Shown: piece after piece, positions 18,321 to 27,357 of the stretch
Layout: each line of letters starts with the position of its first letter
How positions within the stretch are numbered: the first letter of the stretch is position 1
From: Pseudidiomarina aestuarii
GTDB lineage: Bacteria > Pseudomonadota > Gammaproteobacteria > Enterobacterales > Alteromonadaceae
Assembly (NCBI RefSeq): GCF_003987355.1
Contig: NZ_PIPR01000001.1
Location: forward strand, 1,674,001 to 1,738,000
Reading direction: 5' to 3'
Length of the DNA: 64,000 nucleotides
Notes under the pieces: generated by a model
What the model was told of the DNA's origin: nothing
Seen by the model: the letters and a program-made list of their open reading frames with translations, nothing else
The model's database searches: none
Translations under genes and position numbers: made by a program

Positions 18321-18334
18321 TTAGTTTTAACTAA
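18321..18334. promoter_or_regulatory. Palindrome upstream of ectC
   Basis: TTAGTT-TT-AACTAA is a perfect 6-bp inverted repeat lying 40 bp before the ectC start, where a repressor operator would be expected. A possible -10 (TATACA) lies at about 18298-18303, but no convincing -35 was found. The function is inferred from position only. Confidence 0.35.
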
Positions 18335-18373
18335 TGAAATGAACGCCAACAGGCCATACAAGGAGCAAACCAT

Positions 18374-18775
18374 ATGATTGTCCGAACCTTAGAGGATTGC
18401 CGAAACTCAGATCGCAAAGTAGACGGTGAAACCTGGAATAGTGTCAGAATGTCACTCAAAGACGACAACATGGGCTACTCCTTTCATATCACCACTATCT
18501 ATGCCGATACAGAAACCCCTATTCATTATAAGAACCACCTAGAAACCGTTTATTGCATCAGTGGTGAGGGATCCATTCTCGATTTGGCAACGGGTATTGA
18601 ACACCCGATCCAGCCTGGCACTGTGTATATGCTAAACAACAATGACGATCACATTCTAAAGGCCAAGTCAGAATTACAATTGGCGTGTGTATTCAACCCG
18701 CCGCTGAACGGCAAAGAAACACATGGGCCGGACGGCGCATATCCACTTGAAGCAGAGGCAGTCACCGACTCATGA
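18374..18775 (+). CDS. ectC: L-ectoine synthase (solitary)
   Basis: A 133-residue cupin enzyme that cyclises N-gamma-acetyl-L-2,4-diaminobutyrate to ectoine. It aligns along its whole length with EctC. The metal ligands known from structures of the family fall at the same numbers here: E57, Y85 and H93. The substrate-site residues W21, R25, T40, Y52, H55, E115 and H117 are also in place, so it should be active. The ribosome site is AAGGAG 8 bases before ATG. No ectA, ectB, ectD or ask_ect is nearby: it is followed by an SLC13-type transporter that overlaps its stop by 4 bp. Solitary ectC genes are known in other bacteria that lack the upstream enzymes. Confidence 0.93.
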   Translation: MIVRTLEDCRNSDRKVDGETWNSVRMSLKDDNMGYSFHITTIYADTETPIHYKNHLETVYCISGEGSILDLATGIEHPIQPGTVYMLNNNDDHILKAKSELQLACVFNPPLNGKETHGPDGAYPLEAEAVTDS

Positions 18776-20586
18776 CGTTCGATCAGTGGCTTATTCTCGC
18801 CATTCTTCTAGCAACCGTAGTGATGTTTTTGCTTGGCCGCTGGCGCCACGACATGGTTGCATTAGCAGCACTGTTAGCGTGCGTTGTTGTTGGCGTCGTA
18901 GATAGCTCAACTGCATTTAGTGGCTTCGGTCACCCCGCTGTTATTACTGTGGCCTGTGTATTAATACTGAGCCAAGGTCTACAAAACTCCGGCGCTGTCG
19001 ATGCTTTGACACGAGTCGCACTGCCGGCCAATGCAGGCATAATTGTAAGCATCAGTGCGTTGGTCGGGTTAGGTGCCCTGCTTTCCGGCTTTATGAATAA
19101 CGTGGGCGCTATGGCTTTGTTGATGCCAGTTGCGGTACATGTATCACGACGACTTGACCTCACAGCTGGCCAAGTGCTGATGCCGTTAGCCTTCGGTACC
19201 ATTTTGGGCGGCATGACAACGCTGGTGGGAACGCCACCGAATATCATTGTTTCTGGCTTTCGAGCCGAGGCTGGTTTAGGTGGCTTCGGCATGTTCGACT
19301 TTACGCCGATTGGGCTTGCAGTCGCGGCTGTTGGCGTCTTATTCATAGCACTCATAGGCTGGCGGTTGGTGCCGGCGCGAAAGCAGTCCGGCGTCGAGGG
19401 GTTTGAATCAGGCGCATACATCACCGAAGTTCGAGTGGAAGAAGGCAGTAAGTCTGACGGCTTGTCATTACATGACATTGAAATAGAACTAAAAGATGTT
19501 GATGCACAGATTATCGGAATTGTGCAGCGTGAAGTAAAAATCATTGCCGCAAACCCGGGTCGCCGTGTTCATGCGGGCGATATATTGATGCTCGAAGCGG
19601 AAGCAGACGCACTCAAGGATGTGCTCTCCATACTGGGGCTCAAACTTGAGGAGTCGGTTGAAAACAACGACGAGCAAGCTGAATCGAAAGACGAGAAGAG
19701 CGAGGACGACCAAGAAGAGAGCAAACAAAGCGAAATTACTCTCTTGGAGTTAGTCGTACAACCGAACTCGCAGCTAGTAGGCCAGTCGGCAAAAGACATT
19801 CTGCTGCGCACCCGTTATGGCATTAACCTGCTCGCATTTTCTCGCGAGGGTAAACGTTCCATGAAACGACTACGGGCGACCACATTCCAATCTGGTGATT
19901 TGCTACTCATGCAAGGACCTCTGGAGGCCATTGCCGAGTTCGCTGCAGACAATGGCTGCGTACCGTTAGCTCAGCGCGAACTTCGAATTCCGAACAAAAC
20001 CAAGGTTTGGCAAGCCAGCTTAATCATGCTCGGTGCAATTGCTGTTGCTGCGCTGGGTTGGCTGCCAGCGGCGGTATCGTTTACATTGGGCGTATTAGCC
20101 TCGATGGCAGTGGGAACGGTGTCGCTGCGCAAAGTCTATGAGGCAGTCGACTGGCCAGTTATTGTGCTATTAGGGGCATTAATTCCGGTTGCAGGAGCTA
20201 TGGAATCAACAGGCACCGCTGCGCTTATCGCCACATTCATAGTGGATAGTGTTGCGCAAGGCAACGCTATTGTCGGGTTACTGGCTATTTTGTTGGTGAC
20301 CATGTTCTTATCTGACTTGATGAATAATGCCGCGACTGCTGCGGTGATGTGTCCAATAGCCATCAGCATTGCATCGGTACTGAACGTCAACCCAGATTCG
20401 TTCTTGATGGCCGTTGCCATTGGTGCTTCCTGTGCATTCCTCACGCCGATTGGCCATCAAAATAATACGTTGATACTCGGCCCTGGCGGATTCCGATTCG
20501 GCGATTACTGGAAACTCGGGCTACCCGTGCAAATCCTCGTAGTCGTTGTCTCCATGCCACTGCTACTCATCGTCTGGCCGCTGTAG
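18772..20586 (+). CDS. SLC13-family permease with two RCK_C (TrkA-C) domains
   Basis: A 604-residue membrane protein. The N- and C-terminal halves carry DASS-type signatures ([13 protein letters not shown] with [25 protein letters not shown] with [13 protein letters not shown]). Between them lie two cytoplasmic RCK_C/TrkA_C domains (about residues 215-290 and 325-400) joined by a very acidic linker rich in Glu, Asp, Lys and Ser (about 292-325). Proteins of this layout import anions such as sulfate. Its ATG lies in the ectC stop (ATGA), so the two are coupled. This suggests that it carries either an EctC substrate or product, or an ion needed under the same osmotic stress; I cannot choose between these from sequence. 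Confidence 0.88.
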   Translation: MTFDQWLILAILLATVVMFLLGRWRHDMVALAALLACVVVGVVDSSTAFSGFGHPAVITVACVLILSQGLQNSGAVDALTRVALPANAGIIVSISALVGLGALLSGFMNNVGAMALLMPVAVHVSRRLDLTAGQVLMPLAFGTILGGMTTLVGTPPNIIVSGFRAEAGLGGFGMFDFTPIGLAVAAVGVLFIALIGWRLVPARKQSGVEGFESGAYITEVRVEEGSKSDGLSLHDIEIELKDVDAQIIGIVQREVKIIAANPGRRVHAGDILMLEAEADALKDVLSILGLKLEESVENNDEQAESKDEKSEDDQEESKQSEITLLELVVQPNSQLVGQSAKDILLRTRYGINLLAFSREGKRSMKRLRATTFQSGDLLLMQGPLEAIAEFAADNGCVPLAQRELRIPNKTKVWQASLIMLGAIAVAALGWLPAAVSFTLGVLASMAVGTVSLRKVYEAVDWPVIVLLGALIPVAGAMESTGTAALIATFIVDSVAQGNAIVGLLAILLVTMFLSDLMNNAATAAVMCPIAISIASVLNVNPDSFLMAVAIGASCAFLTPIGHQNNTLILGPGGFRFGDYWKLGLPVQILVVVVSMPLLLIVWPL

Positions 20587-20590
20587 TCAG

Positions 20591-20611
20591 CCGCAGGCGC
20601 TTAGCCTGCGG
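20591..20611. terminator. Hairpin shared by two convergent genes
   Basis: CCGCAGGC and GCCTGCGG make a perfect 8-bp GC-rich stem with a 5-base loop. It starts 4 bp after the plus-strand transporter stop, and its loop contains most of the TAA stop of the minus-strand DUF4287 gene, whose last codons form one arm. There is no T tract on either side, so intrinsic termination is uncertain. Confidence 0.5.
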
Positions 20612-21167
20612 AGTCGTATGCGGCTTTCAGCCAAGCTGCAACTTCAGCATCAACTTGCGCAGGATCGGTGAATTTAACGACATAATTGCACATTTTACCC
20701 GCACCTTGTGGCTCTAACCGTGGTGATTCCGGTAACGCTTTTATATTCAACCCAAGCTCGACCCGCGTGTTGGTTGCAGGGCCAATCATGGCAAACTGCT
20801 TACTCCGGCGATAACTAACGTATTTTTGCTTTGGCGCCATTTCATAAGCACTGAGTGCCTCCAATTGTGCCAGCAGGCGTTCATGAATTGGCCGCAATTC
20901 TGCCTTGGCGCCAACATAGAGTGTATCCAATGGATTATCCGTAGCAGACGGTGACTGGACCCCATCATTCTTGGCTAAATGCGCAATGGTATTGGCGTCA
21001 CCATGACCCATGCCTAGATCAGACTTGAGCATCTTCACAATTTCACCGTGCTTGCTCAGGCCACTGTTTTGGACGAGGGCTTTGAGCTCGTCTACGGTTT
21101 TGCCCGTGCGAGTTTCAATATTCTTCATCTGCGTTTGTAATGCTTGTTGTGGATCTGCCATGTTCAC
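20601..21167 (-). CDS. DUF4287/DUF5655 domain protein
   Basis: A 188-residue soluble protein. Residues about 5-70 match the DUF4287 pattern (METRTGK-type opening: IETRTGKTVDEL, then GLSKHGEIVKMLK and GMGHGDANTIAHLA). Residues about 78-185 match DUF5655, ending in a FTDPAQVDAEVAAWLKAAY segment. Proteins of this two-domain form are common in bacteria and have no proven biochemical role. The ribosome site before the ATG is good (GGAGGTG). It is upstream-adjacent, on the same strand, to the XRE-regulator operon with a 13-bp gap, so it may belong to the same transcript. Confidence 0.85.
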   Translation of the reverse strand: MNMADPQQALQTQMKNIETRTGKTVDELKALVQNSGLSKHGEIVKMLKSDLGMGHGDANTIAHLAKNDGVQSPSATDNPLDTLYVGAKAELRPIHERLLAQLEALSAYEMAPKQKYVSYRRSKQFAMIGPATNTRVELGLNIKALPESPRLEPQGAGKMCNYVVKFTDPAQVDAEVAAWLKAAYDSAG

Positions 21168-21180
21168 CTCCGTCCATATC

Positions 21181-21399
21181 TCAGCTTGCTGAATCCGAAG
21201 CCAAGGAAAAAAGCTCCTCTACCGGCACATTAAAGTAGCTCGCGAGCTTTAATGCAATAACAACCGATGGCGTGAAGCGCCGCGTTTCAACCGTACTGAT
21301 GGTTTTGCGTGACACACCAATGGCGTCGGCTAGTTCTTGCTGCGACAAACCGTGTTGGGCACGGAATGCCGGCAAGGTGTTTAGCACTTGATCATCCAT
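21181..21399 (-). CDS. XRE-family helix-turn-helix regulator
   Basis: A 72-residue single-domain regulator of the Cro/CI type: FRAQHGLSQQELADAIGVS forms helices 1-3 with the recognition helix following (KTISTVETRR). I use the ATG at 21399, since AAGGAG lies 9 bases before it; the ATG at 21405 is too close to that site, and the longer frame to 21468 has no support. The start overlaps the end of the membrane-protein gene by 8 bp (ATGGATGA), so the two are co-translated. It probably represses its own operon through the palindromes at 21907-21958. Confidence 0.88.
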   Translation of the reverse strand: MDDQVLNTLPAFRAQHGLSQQELADAIGVSRKTISTVETRRFTPSVVIALKLASYFNVPVEELFSLASDSAS

Positions 21400-21874
21400 T
21401 CGCATCGTCTCCTTGATCACGCATTTCCCACAATACTGAAAGCGACCAAACGAAGGTTCCGACAACAATCAGTGACAAGCTGTAAGTGCTCACCGTTACG
21501 TAGCTACCAATAGCTGTGTCGGCTAAGTTCTCACCGATCAATACACCAGGAATTAGCACCACAATGAGTCCCACAAATGCTCGCGCATTGGCTTTACGAC
21601 TGGTTTCACGTGTAAATTCGTCATTGTAGATGCCGAACATTTCACGCCAACCGCCGACTAACTTGTGATTACCAACACTCATGCGCGCAACCACACCAAT
21701 AAACAGTAAGGCGACCAGAACCATGAGAATATTGGGCCATTCTCCAGCATTAATACCAGCGAGTTCCAGCCATTTTGCCGTCAACATAATGGCGAAGTAG
21801 ACACCACTAATTAACGATACATATGCGCCATATTTAAGCGATTTCGCCTGCGCTTCAGCTGACCATTTAGACAT
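21392..21874 (-). CDS. Four-helix inner-membrane protein paired with XRE regulator
   Basis: A 160-residue membrane protein with four hydrophobic segments arranged as two hairpins (about residues 18-36, 47-63, 99-116 and 127-146), separated by a charged cytoplasmic stretch (FGIYNDEFTRETSRKAN). The start at 21874 has GAGG at 8 bases; a longer frame to 21973 runs through the promoter and operators and is unlikely. Small membrane proteins followed by a 70-residue XRE regulator are a recurrent bacterial pair, but I know of no proven function. It may be the regulator's sensor or simply its target. Confidence 0.8.
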   Translation of the reverse strand: MSKWSAEAQAKSLKYGAYVSLISGVYFAIMLTAKWLELAGINAGEWPNILMVLVALLFIGVVARMSVGNHKLVGGWREMFGIYNDEFTRETSRKANARAFVGLIVVLIPGVLIGENLADTAIGSYVTVSTYSLSLIVVGTFVWSLSVLWEMRDQGDDANG

Positions 21875-21906
21875 AAGATTATCCTCAATTTGGGCATCGA
21901 TATGAT

Positions 21907-21958
21907 ACCTATAGGTCTCATAATATAACCTACAGGTATCAATTTGCAACCCTAAGGT
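21907..21958 (-). promoter_or_regulatory. Promoter with three 21-bp-spaced palindromic operators
   Basis: Three related 10-bp sites, ACCTATAGGT (21907-21916), ACCTACAGGT (21928-21937) and ACCCTAAGGT (21949-21958), start exactly 21 bp apart, i.e. two helical turns. On the minus strand a promoter fits between them: -35 TTGCAA at 21949-21944, a 16-bp spacer and -10 TATATT at 21927-21922. The middle site fills the spacer. This is the layout expected for tight autorepression by the XRE protein encoded 0.5 kb downstream; the link to that protein is inference. Confidence 0.65.
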
Positions 21959-22070
21959 ATCAATCGTTTTCATTTCTCACCTTTTCAGGTGTTAACATCC
22001 TGCTTTCGTGAGGCAATCTTTACTTTTCTTACAGCTTCGGCAACGATGATGTATCAACTAAGGAAGCCGC

Positions 22071-23474
22071 ATGAATTATCTTACTGCCACTGAAATAGCC
22101 CGCGCCATTGCTGCCGGAGAGCTCAGCTCAGAACAAATAACTGAGCACTACCTGCAACGAATTGATAGGTTGAATCCTCACTACAATGCCTATGTACAGA
22201 TTTATGTGGAACAGGCAAGAGAGCGAGCCAGAACGCTTGATAGCGTTAAAACAAAGCGCGGTCCGCTGCATGGCGTGCCGATTTCGATTAAAGAGTGCTA
22301 CCTGCTGGAAGGCACAGCCACGACCATTAATTACCCGCCGTTGAAGAACTATATCGGCAAACAAACCTCACCATTGGTGCAACGTTTAGTGGATGCTGGT
22401 GCAGTTATTCTCGGCAAGACCAATGTGCCGCAACTCCTCGCGGATGGGCAAACCTTTGGTCCTTTGTATCCAACGGCTAATAATCCTTTCGACCCGACCC
22501 GCACACCTGGCGGCAGCACGGGCGGTGGTGCGGCAGCTCTAGCGGCTGATTTATGCGCTTTGGAGCTTGGCAGTGATATCGGCGGCTCCATCCGCAACCC
22601 ATCGAGCTTTTGCGGTCTATTTGGCTTGAAACCAACGGAGAATGGTCACAGCCATGACGGCCACGTGCCACCGCTACCCGAACATCAGTTGGGAATGAGT
22701 GTAATGAATTGCACGGGACCGCTGGCACGCAGTGTTGAGGATTTAGAGCTTGCCTATCGTGTTCTATATCCCGAGCAAAAGTTAGCGAAGTTCAGTAAGC
22801 CGTTGAGTGGTTACACCCTTGGCTACTTTGAGACTTTTCATAATCTGCAGGCCGGTGAATCGGTCTCAAGCGGACTGGAGAAGTTAAAACAACTAGCATC
22901 CGCTCAAGGCGCCAGCTTAAAACCAATCACTATCGATCCCAAACTAGCCGCACGAGCCATGCAACTCTGGGCCGAATTATTCGGTTATTCCATCGCGCAG
23001 AACTTACCTTGGTTGATTCGCAAACTATTTTATTGGAAGTTTCGTGGGACTTTGCGTGACAGCAGCATGAACTTAATTCCATCTTTAAAGCGAGGTTTGA
23101 ACCTTGATTTCAAAACCTTCAGTCATGCGCTGTATGAGCGCCGAGAAGTGGTCACTGAATTGATGCGCGTTTTTGACGGGTGTGATGCAGTGTTGAGTCC
23201 CACGTCGATGGGCCCTGCATTCCCACACAATCATCAGCATCAACGCATCGCACTGGACGGACAGCAGATCCCCTATATGGATTACTGCTTCGCCTTTGTC
23301 GCGCTATACAATTTGAGTGGGCAACCGGTTCTCACAGTTCCCACAGGCAACGATGTAAATGGGTTACCGGTGGGTATTTCGATTGCTGCGAAACATCATC
23401 AGGAAGGACTGTTGTTGCATATCGGCAAACTGCTCAGCGCTGCGGGACTGCAATTCAATGCCCCGCAGCTCTGA
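22071..23474 (+). CDS. Amidase-signature family amidase
   Basis: A 467-residue enzyme of the amidase signature family with the complete Ser-cisSer-Lys triad: K74 (PISIKECY), S149 (PGGSTGGG) and nucleophile S173 (GSDIGGSIRNP). The family hydrolyses amides ranging from simple aliphatic amides to fatty-acid amides and Glu-tRNA; the length and the insert around residues 290-350 (RKLFYWKFRG) differ from GatA, so this is a stand-alone amidase. No signal peptide is seen. It is a single plus-strand gene between minus-strand neighbours. The substrate is unknown. Confidence 0.9.
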   Translation: MNYLTATEIARAIAAGELSSEQITEHYLQRIDRLNPHYNAYVQIYVEQARERARTLDSVKTKRGPLHGVPISIKECYLLEGTATTINYPPLKNYIGKQTSPLVQRLVDAGAVILGKTNVPQLLADGQTFGPLYPTANNPFDPTRTPGGSTGGGAAALAADLCALELGSDIGGSIRNPSSFCGLFGLKPTENGHSHDGHVPPLPEHQLGMSVMNCTGPLARSVEDLELAYRVLYPEQKLAKFSKPLSGYTLGYFETFHNLQAGESVSSGLEKLKQLASAQGASLKPITIDPKLAARAMQLWAELFGYSIAQNLPWLIRKLFYWKFRGTLRDSSMNLIPSLKRGLNLDFKTFSHALYERREVVTELMRVFDGCDAVLSPTSMGPAFPHNHQHQRIALDGQQIPYMDYCFAFVALYNLSGQPVLTVPTGNDVNGLPVGISIAAKHHQEGLLLHIGKLLSAAGLQFNAPQL

Positions 23475-23486
23475 ACTACTGATTAG

Positions 23487-25079
23487 TTAGGCTTGGATTT
23501 GCTGCCTTAGGTAATCGTCGTAGGTGCCGGAGAAGTCGCGCATACCTTGGTCGGTCAGCTCGATAATACGAGTGGCAACGGACGACACAAACTCGCGGTC
23601 ATGGCTGACAAACAAGATAGTGCCGTCGTAGTTTTCGAGCGCAAGGTTAAGTGCCTCAATAGATTCCATGTCCAAATGGTTGGTTGGCTCATCCATAATC
23701 AGCACGTTCGGCCGTTGCATAATCAGCTTACCGAAGATCATGCGACCTTTCTCGCCACCAGATAAAATGGTGACTGGCTTTTTGATGTCGTCTTGTGAAA
23801 ACAACATGCGCCCAAGCACACCACGAATGGCTTGCTCGTCATGATGCGGCTGCTTCCATTGGCTCATCCAGTCAAACACGCTGATTTTGTCTTTAAACCA
23901 ATCCGCATGATCCTGTGCGTAGTAGCCAATATTCACATTCTCCGACCATTTAATGACACCACCATTGGGTACATATTGCCCCATCAGACACTTCAATAAG
24001 GTCGATTTACCAATACCATTGGTACCCAAAATGGCGACTTTCTCACCGACTTCGATCATCGCGCTGATATTTTTGAGTACTTGGTTGTCATCAAAGGACT
24101 TATTCACCTTTTCCATTTCTAGAGCTAAACGATAGAGCTTCTTTTCTTGCTCAAAGCGAATAAATGGACTGACCCGACTTGACGCTTTGACTTCCGCTAA
24201 TTGAATTTTTTCAATTTGGCGGGCACGCGAAGTGGCCTGTTTAGCCTTTGATGCGTTAGCCGAGAAACGACTCACGAACTGCTGCAGTTCGGCAATCTTC
24301 TCTTTCTTTTTTGTATTCTCATTAAGCAACTGTTCGCGCGCTTGAGTAGCCGCAAACATGTATTGATCATAGTTCCCCGGATACACGCGCAGTTCGCCGT
24401 AATCAATGTCAGCCATATGCGTACACACGCTATTCAGAAAGTGGCGATCGTGCGAAATGATAATCATCGTGGCTTGGCTTTCGTTGAGAGTGTCTTCGAG
24501 CCAACGAATGGTATTGATATCCAAGTTGTTGGTCGGTTCATCGAGCAGCATGATGTCAGGCTCTGAAAACAACACCTGTGCCAGCAAGACGCGCAACTTG
24601 AGGCCAGGCGCAATTTCACTCATTAAGCCGTAATGTGCCTCGACCGGAATACCCACGCCCAGCAATAACTCGCCAGCGCGGGATTCTGCGGTGTAGCCAT
24701 CCATTTCGGCAAACTCGACTTCGAGATCAGCCACGCGCATGCCGTCGTCTTCGCTCATGTCCGTCAAGCCATAAATACGGTCACGTTCCGACTTCACTTG
24801 CCATAATTCCTCATGGCCCATGATCACCGTGTCCACCACACTAAATTGTTCATATGCAAACTGGTCCTGGCGTAATTTACCGACGCGCATGTTGGGCTCT
24901 ATGGAAACATTGCCGGCAGACGGCTCCAATTCACCACTTAAAATACGCATAAATGTGGATTTCCCACAGCCGTTTGCGCCAATTAAGCCGTAGCGATTGC
25001 CACTGCCAAATTTCACAGAAATGTTTTCAAAAAGAGGTTTAGCACCAAATTGCATGGTGATGTTTGCAGCAGAAATCAC
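23487..25079 (-). CDS. ybiT: ABC-F family ribosome-associated ATPase, YbiT type
   Basis: A protein of 530 residues with two ABC domains and no membrane part. Domain 1 has [10 protein letters not shown] and [10 protein letters not shown]; as in E. coli YbiT its signature is altered (SEIAPG in place of LSGG). Domain 2 has [19 protein letters not shown] and MDEPTNHLD. The P-site tRNA interaction linker with basic residues lies near 240-300 ([14 protein letters not shown]). ABC-F proteins act on stalled or starting ribosomes. The start is probably the GTG at 25079, which gives the 530-residue length of E. coli YbiT and has GGGTG upstream; a TTG at 25097 is less likely. Confidence 0.92.
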   Translation of the reverse strand: MISAANITMQFGAKPLFENISVKFGSGNRYGLIGANGCGKSTFMRILSGELEPSAGNVSIEPNMRVGKLRQDQFAYEQFSVVDTVIMGHEELWQVKSERDRIYGLTDMSEDDGMRVADLEVEFAEMDGYTAESRAGELLLGVGIPVEAHYGLMSEIAPGLKLRVLLAQVLFSEPDIMLLDEPTNNLDINTIRWLEDTLNESQATMIIISHDRHFLNSVCTHMADIDYGELRVYPGNYDQYMFAATQAREQLLNENTKKKEKIAELQQFVSRFSANASKAKQATSRARQIEKIQLAEVKASSRVSPFIRFEQEKKLYRLALEMEKVNKSFDDNQVLKNISAMIEVGEKVAILGTNGIGKSTLLKCLMGQYVPNGGVIKWSENVNIGYYAQDHADWFKDKISVFDWMSQWKQPHHDEQAIRGVLGRMLFSQDDIKKPVTILSGGEKGRMIFGKLIMQRPNVLIMDEPTNHLDMESIEALNLALENYDGTILFVSHDREFVSSVATRIIELTDQGMRDFSGTYDDYLRQQIQA

Positions 25080-25156
25080 GTTAGAGCACCCGAACAAAAA
25101 TTAGGCGCGTAATCTACGTGTTTCGGCGGCAAAACACAAAGGAAGTTTGTTGTAAC

Positions 25157-27271
25157 TTAGGGTTTATTTAGAGAATGAATCGAAACTTGGTTTCGACCTT
25201 TATTTTTGGCTTCGTACAAAGCGTTATCTGCAAGCCGCAATAACTCTTCTTTTTTCGTGGCATGATCGGGGAATGAGGCAATACCTAGCGAGATCGTCAC
25301 ACGGCCCAAAGATTTTCCGCCATAACTAAGATCTAACGTTTCAATTCGGCGCCGCAACTCTTCTGCACGAGCACTTGCAACTTCAGTGCTTGCTTCGGGC
25401 AGAATAATGACAAACTCCTCACCGCCGAAGCGACAGACAACGTCACCAGGGCGAGCAATGTTAACCATCTGAGTTGCCAGTTCTTCGAGCACTCGGTCAC
25501 CGGCCTCGTGGCCAAAGGTGTCGTTGAATCGTTTGAAATGGTCAACGTCTGCCGTAATAACCGATAACGGTAATCGAGCTCGAGAGGCACGCTGCATCTC
25601 ACGTTCGAGCGTCTCTTCCAGATAGCGACGATTATATAACCCAGTCAGTGGGTCGCGCACTGATTCACTGCGCAATTTCTCAGTCAGGCGAATATTACTT
25701 AACGCCAAAGACAAACGTTCTGCAACCGTTTTAGCGAGAGCAAAGCTATGCTCGTCAAGTTCTTCATGTGCTTCGGAAACTCCAGCTAAAACGATCGTAC
25801 CAAGCACTTCATCGCGCGTGATCAATGGAATACAGATGGAGTACTTCAAGGCATCAGATTGCGTGTGCGCACAGAAAATCTCGGCACTGTCTTTAGATGC
25901 TCGGTAGGTGCGACCCAATCGCAATGCTCGGCAACTCTCAGGGTGAAAGCGTTCGGTTGGATCTTGGTCATAACCCCAACTGGTTGCCAGCTCGACATAG
26001 TCGCGGGATGCGGCCATTAGATACAACGCACCGGCGCTGGGTGGCAGTAATTTTGACAATGCCCGCGCAGTCGCAACATAAGCCTCATCTTCATTATTTG
26101 AAGAGACCAGCATGGCTTGAAAACCGGCTAGGACAACCCCCTCACGCTGAGTCATTTCTAATTTTTCGGCCATCCGATTAAAATCGTTGGCTAGAATACC
26201 AAGCTCATCTGAACGTGCTTCCGTAACTCGAGCGGACAAATCCCCGCTTTCTAAGCGCCGCGCAGTTACCTGCAGCTTAGCAATACTAGAGATAACCCCT
26301 AGTTGCATAAACAAAAGGAGCGCCAACCCTATACCTACTCCCACTACGGGTAAATACATTGATAACCACTCCAGCAACCGCATGCGTTCTTCAACTTCAG
26401 CGTTGACTTGCGCGTACAACACGTTTTTCTCGGCTAGAGATGCCTGAATAATGTCGCGCATCTCATCGACCAGCGCTTTGCCGTGCCCTGATGCAACGAG
26501 TGCAACGCTAACGCCTTCAGCGGTGCGGTAATCTAAAGTGATTTCCCGCCACATTGCCTCTAATTGCCGCACTCGGGCGCTAATATTATTTACTAAACTC
26601 GACGGTAGATTGGTCGCCACTAAGTCGTTTATGTCCTGTTCAAGTTGCTCACTTGAGGTAATTATGGTGCCCCAAGTTGAACGAACTTCCTTACTGGATG
26701 ATTTTGCAATAAGACTTTGTAATGCAGATTGGTATTGCTGATGTTCGTACTCTACAGCGTCTAACATTCCGCCCGCCAATAGAAAATCTTCAAGCCGATT
26801 CAAATGATAAAATGCTTGAAAGGTGTAATCGTATTTATCACGTGGAAATTCTGATCGGGCAGAAACGGCGGGTTCAGCAACTTCGTCTAACCATTGCTGA
26901 AATAGATTCTCGATTCTTTTTAATTCGCTGGCTTCCTCAGTTGAATCTGCTACATCGTTCCACTCGTTAGTGAATCTTAAAAACTGGATCTGCGCTTCTC
27001 GATAGGGCTCTAGGAATTCCTCATTGCCCGTTATCACAAAACCACGTTCACCGGTTTCCGCATTGATAATTGTCTTCAGAACACCATTGCGAATCGCTAT
27101 TTCTTGCATCAACAATTCAGATCGATCAGAGAGTTTGCGGACACTTTCCATGTTGACAGATACAATCCAAGAGAGTCCTGCGACAATGACAATCGGCACC
27201 ACAAAGCCCGCAAGAACTTGCGCTCGCAAAGAAATATGCTGCCAAAATGAATACGAGCGTTTATGTGTCAA
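25157..27271 (-). CDS. CHASE3-HAMP-GAF-GGDEF diguanylate cyclase
   Basis: A 704-residue inner-membrane signalling protein. Order: membrane segment (about 17-35), a periplasmic CHASE3-like helical domain (ETGERGFVITGNEEFLEPY), a second membrane segment (about 297-318), HAMP (about 320-372, ending ELGILANDFNRMAEKLE), GAF (about 385-525), and GGDEF (about 535-695). The active site reads GGEEF and an intact inhibitory site RPGD lies 5 residues before it, so the cyclase should be active and product-inhibited. It would make cyclic di-GMP in response to a periplasmic signal. No EAL domain. It stands alone on the minus strand. Confidence 0.93.
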   Translation of the reverse strand: MTHKRSYSFWQHISLRAQVLAGFVVPIVIVAGLSWIVSVNMESVRKLSDRSELLMQEIAIRNGVLKTIINAETGERGFVITGNEEFLEPYREAQIQFLRFTNEWNDVADSTEEASELKRIENLFQQWLDEVAEPAVSARSEFPRDKYDYTFQAFYHLNRLEDFLLAGGMLDAVEYEHQQYQSALQSLIAKSSSKEVRSTWGTIITSSEQLEQDINDLVATNLPSSLVNNISARVRQLEAMWREITLDYRTAEGVSVALVASGHGKALVDEMRDIIQASLAEKNVLYAQVNAEVEERMRLLEWLSMYLPVVGVGIGLALLLFMQLGVISSIAKLQVTARRLESGDLSARVTEARSDELGILANDFNRMAEKLEMTQREGVVLAGFQAMLVSSNNEDEAYVATARALSKLLPPSAGALYLMAASRDYVELATSWGYDQDPTERFHPESCRALRLGRTYRASKDSAEIFCAHTQSDALKYSICIPLITRDEVLGTIVLAGVSEAHEELDEHSFALAKTVAERLSLALSNIRLTEKLRSESVRDPLTGLYNRRYLEETLEREMQRASRARLPLSVITADVDHFKRFNDTFGHEAGDRVLEELATQMVNIARPGDVVCRFGGEEFVIILPEASTEVASARAEELRRRIETLDLSYGGKSLGRVTISLGIASFPDHATKKEELLRLADNALYEAKNKGRNQVSIHSLNKP

Positions 27272-27357
27272 TTGATTCTATTCAGCGATTGATTCCATAA
27301 CATTTGTTTAAGATAGCGTATGGAGCCCGAACGTGCAAAGCCACGGCAATGGATTTC

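Noticed and set aside
21875-21973. 33-codon N-terminal extension of the four-helix membrane protein
   Set aside because: The extension reads through the promoter and the three operator sites; GAGG before the ATG at 21874 marks the real start.
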